This document shows positions 57,854 to 64,000 of a DNA stretch of 64,000 bases, piece after piece. The stretch's first letter is position 1. Each line of letters begins with the position of its first letter. This DNA comes from Owenia fusiformis (taxonomy: Eukaryota; Annelida; Polychaeta; Sabellida; Oweniidae): contig CAIIXF020000003.1 of the NCBI GenBank assembly GCA_903813345.2, positions 8,873,912 to 8,937,911 on the forward strand, read 5' to 3'. Below the pieces are notes generated by a model. That model was not told the origin of the DNA and did no database searches. It saw only the letters and a list, made by a program, of their open reading frames with translations. The position numbers and the translations under genes are program-made.

Positions 57854-58824
57854 CAGGGTGACCCAAAAAAATGCAACCCTCCATTTCTTCAATATTTTTC
57901 TTAAATGGAGGTGAATTGCTCTGGAATTTTGCACACACAGACTTCATTCAATGTGGGATCCTCTGGCAAAGTTTCAATAATCAGAGTCTTATATTGATAG
58001 AGTTATGGTCGTTCCAAAATATGCTCCAAATGTCGTCCATTTCCAATGTTAGGTTTTCGGAAGAATCACATTCCCTTCTTTCTGAACATGTAAACTCAAG
58101 AAATAATGTGTTCTGGGATCACAAATTCAAGATGAAGTGCTTCAAAGGCCCCTTCATTCTGTTAATTGCACAGCTTGGGCTGCCAATTTCCAAACATGAA
58201 ATCACCAGCCCCTTTTGGTTTGAGGTTGATAATGGCAACACTGTTACTGTTAACACACAGCGCAATATTGGCATTTCCAGGAAGTTCTAGGCAGTTCTAG
58301 AATGACATACAGGCTTCAATAGACAAGAACAGTGATTCTAGAAGGATGGGGCTACTCACACTTCTTATGATAGCATAGCCTGGCTCACTAGTCATTTCTA
58401 TAATGAGATTATCTCTCATAGGATGGAGAACCCATGGTCATCCCACAGTCTTGATCTCAATGCCCCTGACTTCTATATATGGGGTTATTTAAAGGATAAT
58501 GTGTATGAAAATAACCCTACTGCAATTGCAGAACTCCAACAAGCATTCCTGCAAAAATTTGAGCCATACCCATGGGGAAGAATGCATCCGTGTTATGAAC
58601 AGTTTTCCTTGAACATTGCAAGTTTGTTTTCAGCGAAATTGACGATATATGGAGCATATTTTGAAACAACCATAACTCGATCAATATAAGACTATCGTTA
58701 TTAAAACTTTGCCAGAGGATCCCACATTGAATGAAGTTCTTGTGTGCCAAATCTCAGAGCAATTTACCTCCATTTAAGAAAAATATTGAAGAAATGGAGG
58801 GTTGCATTTTTTTGGGTCACCCTG
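57854..58824 (+). mobile_element. Internally deleted mariner/Tc1-like transposon
   Basis: 174 bp inverted ends (57854-58027 and 58651-58824) beginning CAGGGTGACCCAAAAAAATG, flanked by TA (57852-57853 and 58825-58826). At 971 bp it is shorter than a typical ~1.3 kb full element. The N-terminal DNA-binding part of the transposase is gone, and the remaining catalytic part is broken. The arms still match closely, so the element could perhaps be mobilised in trans. Confidence 0.92.
58045..58566 (+). pseudogene. Mariner-type DDE transposase remnant
   Basis: Recognisable blocks in order: NVRFSEESHSLLSEHVNSRN and NVFWD (about 58045-58120), ISKHEITSPFWFEVDNGNTV, then TVNTQR (about 58187-58266), a DNA trace resembling the D-G-A-T-P-H motif (about 58345), and SHSLDLNAPDFYIWGYLKDN (about 58438-58500). 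These are the catalytic-core landmarks of a DDE transposase of the mariner/Tc1 group. Several stops and frame changes (after 58287 and around 58375) break it. The first catalytic Asp appears as Glu (FSEES). It is non-functional. Confidence 0.8.
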
Positions 58825-58826
58825 TA

Positions 58827-60597
58827 CTACTCGGGTTGTATCGACACCAATACCATCTACAAAATCGTTAAAGGACTATTCTCGGTTTGGAGAACGAAGT
58901 TCATCACTCTAATTGAACGTTACCCCTGCTTCGAACAAATCTGATTTTTTTTACATAATATAGATTTGAATGACTTCTTTAGAACAGTCATAATTTAATT
59001 TGGGTGTTATCATAACAAATTATTAGCGCAGAACATTGATGAACTTCTCTCTCCAAATCGAGATTTGAATTTTATTGAATCGGTCTACAGCACGTTACCA
59101 CTGGTTCGGACAATTTTGATATTTTTACATCTTGTAGATTTAAATGGCTCTTTTGAAATTTCATAATTTAATTTGGCGGATGCTTCTATATTTTTCATAA
59201 AAAATTATTAGCCCATGAGACTATTCTCTGAACCGAGACTTGTCATTTGAATTTTGAACCTACCAGGTGTATGAAAATCTAGGACATGCTTTGAGGATCC
59301 GCGTTGTTTGAACCTACCGCCGAGCACACTTATACATAATTAAAAGACCCGTTACACAGTCATGATACCGCCGAGCAAGCTCATTGCACCATCGGGTCTG
59401 CTTTACCCCCGTGAACTTGTTCCATACAAAGCAAAATAAGAAAATAAGAATGCCTTTCTGTTGGTGCATTACATTATTGTTCACAGTCCCTCGTTTTAGC
59501 TGCGTTTTGGGTCCCCAGTAGTGAGATAACGCAACATTTCATAGATTTCAAATATGCGTCTAGTCATCTCGCCAGTTCTTTCCTCATTTTTGGACGCCAA
59601 TTACGACCCTCCATCGCTGCGTGTAATTTTTTTGGCATTATACGCAGCTGTTTCGAAATCATCCGCACATGTGTTCAACATTGATCAGCACGTCCCGTCG
59701 TCTTCCATTTACCCTGCGCTCAGAGTCTAGTTATAAACCACCGACGAAGACGAAGCTCTCCCTCAAGAAACGAAGTCGAACGAATGCAAAGGGTAGGATG
59801 CGCCCCGTCGAGCCTATGATTACAAACCTGAAGTTTCTTTCTAAAAGATTTTTTCCATCGTTGTGTTCGTTAGCAGGTTTGTCATGGTCGATTTTAAATT
59901 AAGATTTACCCTGTCTTAACCATTGATACTATGTCTTAAGTTATAGCATATATTCGATTGTAGCATATAGTTTATTCAATCATCGCAATTGGATACAATT
60001 TCGTTATAACTAGAATTGTTGTGACGAAGTCATAGTTGACCTTGTTGGTCAGTCTTTTTCACTTCACATCAGATAATGTCATAATGATTTTCTCAGTTAC
60101 TCGTGTTTATAATTATTGCGTTATTTTGATTAGTTTACGAGTATATTTGTATTATACACGATGTTTTAGTGATCTTTGAACTCAGTGTGATATTTCACAA
60201 AATTTAGATTAATTCCTCATGTTTTATTGTCATATTAAAGCAGTTTGTAGGCATGAAATATTTCTTGAACCATTCAAAGTAAAGAATTATTCTTGAGATA
60301 TGAGTGACAGACAAGGATATATGGAGTCAACTGATATGAAATTTTGTAATGTTAAGTTAGGATCTTTATAAGTTTCGATAATGTCTAGCTTCATCTTAAA
60401 GGCTGCACATTTCGGGTAAACAAAGTAAAAACCAATTAACTTTAAATACCTCGAGTACAACTGACCAAAACATCAATATTGCTGTGTATGCTTTGCAAAT
60501 GGGTATACCTTTATTTTTTCATCATGTATTACCATGACGGTTACGCCACCTCTGAAAACGAGGTTGGACTGCTACGTTCACTGATTTATCCAATAAA
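58827..60597. other. 1.8 kb without firm gene; dispersed repeat pieces
   Basis: Fragments near 59255-59300 (TTTTGAACCTACCAGGTGTA) and 59452-59515 (AATGCCTTTCTGTTGGTGCA, GCGTTTTGGGTCC) correspond to repeats at 53755-53995. The frame at 59669-59902 is Ser/Lys/Arg rich with no recognised domain. No splice-bounded exon stands out. Confidence 0.4.
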
Positions 60598-60624
60598 ATG
60601 GCAACGACTGAACAGAAAGCTAAG
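60598..60624 (+). CDS. Speculative first coding exon of an unidentified gene
   Basis: ATGGCAACGACTGAACAG... encodes MATTEQKAK and runs straight into GTTAGT (60625-60630), an acceptable splice donor. The start context is AAAATGG. The layout resembles the candidate exon at 26392. There is no other evidence, and 27 bp is short enough for chance. Confidence 0.15.
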
Positions 60625-60630
60625 GTTAGT

Positions 60631-61009
60631 GCATTATTTTCTATTACTGTGTATTAATGAAAGCATGGACGATTTATGTAAGCATCGCATTCGGTGATGC
60701 ATTCAGTAATGTATATTTCTAATGTTGTCTTTGCAAATTGATGCCCTGGGATAACATGAAATAAGCATGAAACATGAAACATGAAATTCAAAACTACATA
60801 AAATTTAGTAATTTGTTTATTTTCATCGTTGGAAACCACTCAATATGTTCTACTTAACCCATGATAATGTATTTTGAATTTGCAGTAACGATGAATTAAA
60901 TTGGATAATTAGATTGTTCATCCAGAGTTCATGAGATGAGGCTCAGAGGTTTTGTCTAGACATTCCTTTCTCACCCAAATCTGCCGAATTCTCAAACTTT
61001 TGGTATATA
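60631..61009. other. No recognised feature
   Basis: AT-rich spacer before the 3' boundary of the Penelope-like element. CATGAAACATGAAACATGAAA near 60766 is a short ~9 bp tandem repeat. Confidence 0.4.
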
Positions 61010-61506
61010 TAAGCGCAAATGCCAAAGGGAAGGATGACTAAAAACTTTAAAGAAACCCAAAAGGAAAAGCAAGTGTAAATTTGTCATAAGAAGAGTAGAC
61101 TCTATATATCCCAAAACCATGATCTAACGTTAAAAGAAATAATGTCTAATATCCCCCTCCCCCCTCCGATCGAGAACCAATATCACAATCCAGGACCAGA
61201 ACACCAAGGGACATTTCATTCATACTGAAGTCATCACAATACATGTTGAAGAAAAATTGAAAAAATTGATAACCAATACTCATAACATCAAAAATAGTTG
61301 TAGATACTAGTACTCATACAAGATATAGTATTTAGTCATAAAATTCGAGTCATAAAATCCAGTCTCGAAGTCTATAGTAATCCATAAAACACAACAATTG
61401 AAAACTATGAGTGGTTTCGATCCCTATTTCTCAACCATTAATGCCATAGCCGGGATTCATCTCAAAAGGTGCCAAGTGAAAAAATTGTGATTTCATTGCC
61501 AATCTA

Positions 61507-63565
61507 TTATACCATTCCTACATCCTTCAGCATCTCAAGTGGTAAAACTTGAAATGTCGAAATTAATGACTTGTACTTTTCAGCAAACCCCAGAAAGGAT
61601 TTTTTAAGTTTTATACAAGTATAACCTCGACCTAACAGCTTGTTCACTAAAATATGGTGTCTTGATTTGAAATCTAGATATTTTGAACCCGCCCTGCTAT
61701 ATCTGATAAGCTGGGAGACATAAACCTCATATGCTGTGATTAGTAAAATATTGCTATCCAAATGTGGAAAATTAACAATGTCAAAATTAAAGTCATCTCT
61801 TTTGTCATATAATTTACAATATATACTGTTGTCTCGTTCAATGTTAATAAGAAGATCAAGACAAGGTGCACTAATTTCAGATTCATTACTCTTTTTCAAT
61901 TCTAGGTCATTAGGATATATCTCACCTACAACGTCTTTACATTTTGGGTTGTCTAAACTTAACTTAAGTCATCAATATATCGATCTGTCTTATTAAATAA
62001 CTTTGCAATATGAAATATACTTTTATCTTTCGTCATCCTTTGTAAAAATTTGTACTCATACGAGAATAGAAAAAAGGTCTGCTAAAAGAGGAGCACAATC
62101 TGTACCCATTGGTATACCTACATTCTGACATTCTGACAAACTTAACAAATGTATAATCAATAAGAAAGCCTAAAACCACACAGAATTGTACTGCAGTGAA
62201 AGAAATATACTTATCATATTGTTCGTTAGAAAAGAAAGCCCTATTTGAATTACAGTTAACATATTCAGATTTACTACCCGTTATTGTCTTTTTAATTTTT
62301 CCAAATATTTCATCTTTTAACTTGTCATGAGGAATTGATGTGTAAAGTGTACAAAAATCCCACGTTGAAATACATTTGAGCCTGGCCATTGGAAAACCGG
62401 TCTAATCACAAAAATTAGAATTGTGCTACAGAGCCAAAAATGTGCTCAAGATTAAGAGGGAAATGTGCTAAACAATTGTTAAGACATAAGCCATGGCTCA
62501 TTTGAAAGGTCTCTTTGTGCTCTCTAAGATGAACAAATAATCTGTGATAAGACCCCTTTTCCCGTGGCCTGGCTCATTTTACTTTTGAATAAATCGGGTC
62601 ATTAAATTTTGATAAAAGATCTTTGGAATTTTTAAGGATCCACATATAGTTAATCCCGGAATTTCTAAAAATAGCCTTACAATAAGTCTCCCTATTATTT
62701 TTAACAGCTTGAAGACACCTTGTAAATAGTCCAGAAACTTACTGGAACATACTCTAGACCCAGCAATAAACCTAGCTTTATAAGGGGCTTTATGTAACTT
62801 TGGTGTCCAGTAAATTTTGGGCAAATGTTCCTGTTTCTCTGTTGGTTTAATCTTATAATTATTCAAAAAAATTAGATGGTTCTTGACTATTTCCCTTGCA
62901 TTATAATTAACCTTAACATATGTCTTATTTACAACATTTTGTTTTGAAATACCTAATTCAGCCATGATTATAGACAAATAGAACTTTTTACATATCAAGA
63001 TTACATTATTTATTAGCAGCTTTGTCTGCAGGACCAATACAAACTTTTTATGGAATTCTTCCAAATTTTTGATCATCTAAAACTTTATCGGTACTTTCAA
63101 TATTTTGACTTTTAAATTTTATTATCCTTCTCTTTACGGTATCCTTCATTTTAAATACCCATTCGTCTAATGCAGATTTATCAGCATGCTCTTTGTTCAC
63201 CATCTCGAGCATATTTTTCAACTGCTTCAAAAATATTTTTTATCATAACGCCATGAAATTGGATTGGATTCACGAAATTTAGGGCCTTTCTTAATTAAAT
63301 TTCTAGTTTACTATCAGATATTATGTTAAGTTACTTGTTAAGACATGTTTATGGGGCTCATATTTAAAATGGGAATCTTCACAATTACAAATCATTTTAT
63401 CAAAGTCAGAGTTGTTAAAATCTGATACAGTTTTCTTGTAATTAAAGATTTTCCTAGCAATTGTAACCATGCATTTATATGATTTTGATGGTACCTCTTG
63501 ATATTCAAAATAAGCAGGTATCTTACTAGTTACATTCTTTTCATGTAACAGTCTCGATAAGCTAA
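61507..63565 (-). pseudogene. Reverse transcriptase of Penelope-like type, multiply disrupted
   Basis: Read on the minus strand in order: LSRLLHEKNVTSKIPAYFEY (63565), CNCEDSHFKYEPHKHVLTSN (about 63390), LKNMLEMVNKEHADKSALDE (63230-63170), LPKIYWTPKLHKAPYKARFI (about 62845), STWDFCTLYTSIPHDKL (about 62360), VGIPMGTDCAPLLADLF (about 62120, in a shifted frame), then RYIDDL with the catalytic Tyr-x-Asp-Asp (about 61980). After this come LDLLINIERDNSIYCKLYDK, YDKRDDFNFDIVNFPHLDSN and SQLIRYSRAGSKYLDFKSRH (61507-61870). Breaks: stops in the 63250-63330 region, a frame change near 63076, an extra ~190 bp at 62392-62575, a frameshift near 62060 and a stop after the YIDDL box. Such proteins copy element RNA; this copy is dead. 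Confidence 0.8.
62392..62575. repeat. ~185 bp insertion within the reverse transcriptase
   Basis: Non-coding sequence between ...NLMTRFIQK and ...CISTWDFCTLYTSIPH that has no place in this protein family. Its edges carry GAGCCTGGCCA and the inverse TGGCCTGGCTC (about 62379 and 62565), so it may be a small TIR element. A target duplication could not be confirmed. Confidence 0.45.
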
Positions 63566-64000
63566 TATGTTAGATACCTTTATTATGAAAAAATAGTTTC
63601 TTTGGATGTAAAAGTTGGAAGATATAGCTTCCTAGTTCCCAGGTCAACAATAATACAATGCAATTGTTGAGGAATTTTGTTTTCTGAAAAGGCTTTTTTT
63701 AGAATTTTCAAGTATTTTATGTAGTCTTGAATGGGGCAAGGAAAAAATCAAAGTCCTCAAATAGTGTAAGGACTTATTTGGGTTATTAAAACGTCAATTA
63801 GTCTGTCTATGTCAACTTCAGTGTGTATATTACGTTTACCGATACGATCTTTGATTCACCGTCCACGGGATCTGGGAGTATTTGTTTGTCGGTTAAAATT
63901 ACTGGCAACATTAATATTATCAGTGAGAACAATTAAGTGTTAAAAATAGGCATTTTTCATGTAATTGAACATAGCTGAAACAAAACATATTTTTGCTCAA
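63566..64000. other. Window end; no firm feature
   Basis: Probably the 5' part of the Penelope-like element continuing on the minus strand, but I cannot follow a convincing frame here. Confidence 0.35.

Larger units (their letters stand above)
61010..63565 (-). mobile_element. Penelope-like retroelement (best copy)
   Basis: Minus-strand element with a long reverse transcriptase pseudogene (61507-63565) and a ~500 bp 3' region. Parts of that region recur at 46845-47435, 35047-35400 and 44213-44270, so these copies share a 3' end and differ in 5' truncation. The far 3' boundary is near 61010 (TATATAAGCGCAAATGCC). The 5' boundary and any GIY-YIG endonuclease are not visible before the window end. 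The class name rests on protein motifs only; a related RT lineage is possible. Confidence 0.7.

Overview
The window is AT-rich eukaryotic DNA, almost certainly from an invertebrate animal. Evidence for this is the splice-site-bounded coding pieces, the degenerate non-LTR and Penelope-like reverse transcriptases, a mariner relic, many TA- and TTAA-flanked MITEs, and an AIG1/GIMAP-type GTPase, a family known to be expanded in molluscs, corals and amphioxus. The species cannot be named from sequence alone; a marine lophotrochozoan is a reasonable guess. There is no bacterial gene organisation, rRNA, intact tRNA or CRISPR array.

Layout. 0.1-8.7 kb: three head-to-tail copies of a 2.4-3.2 kb element with long inverted ends around a pentamer-based array (TGCAA/TACAA/TGCAG). 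8.7-13.7 kb: a nested MITE pair, a 1.48 kb foldback element and a 1.44 kb tandem duplication. 16.0-20.3 kb: a MITE and a 5'-truncated non-LTR retrotransposon (endonuclease plus reverse transcriptase, one frameshift) lying between two ends of a TTAA-flanked element. 22.5-24.1 kb: the 3' part of a second non-LTR element. 27.2-29.6 kb: a second pair of the same TTAA-flanked ends enclosing an endonuclease fragment that is split by a 602 bp TTAA MITE. 30.2-33.4 kb: a large inverted structure whose arms are tandem ~175 bp repeats. 37-48.6 kb: several TIR/foldback elements, a possible tRNA-derived SINE and Penelope-like 3' fragments. 48.77-52.42 kb: a TTAA-flanked element containing two further TIR elements, one with a Myb/SANT-like exon. 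56.7-58.8 kb: a MITE and a deleted mariner. 61.0-63.6 kb: a Penelope-like reverse transcriptase pseudogene on the minus strand.

The only host gene I can support is the GIMAP-like GTPase. Its main exon is 54599-55668 (+), with an AATAAA at 55790. Two upstream pieces fit it: a TATA box plus short first exon at 26342-26413, and a 126 bp exon at 34759-34884. All three pieces share phase-1 junctions, so together they give one 405-codon reading frame with introns of about 8.3 and 19.7 kb. Most mobile elements between 26.4 and 54.6 kb would then be intronic. This linkage is an inference; the GTPase exon itself is secure.

The rest is a dense, nested transposon landscape. Several unrelated families share one architecture: long inverted arms made of, or enclosing, short-period tandem repeats.
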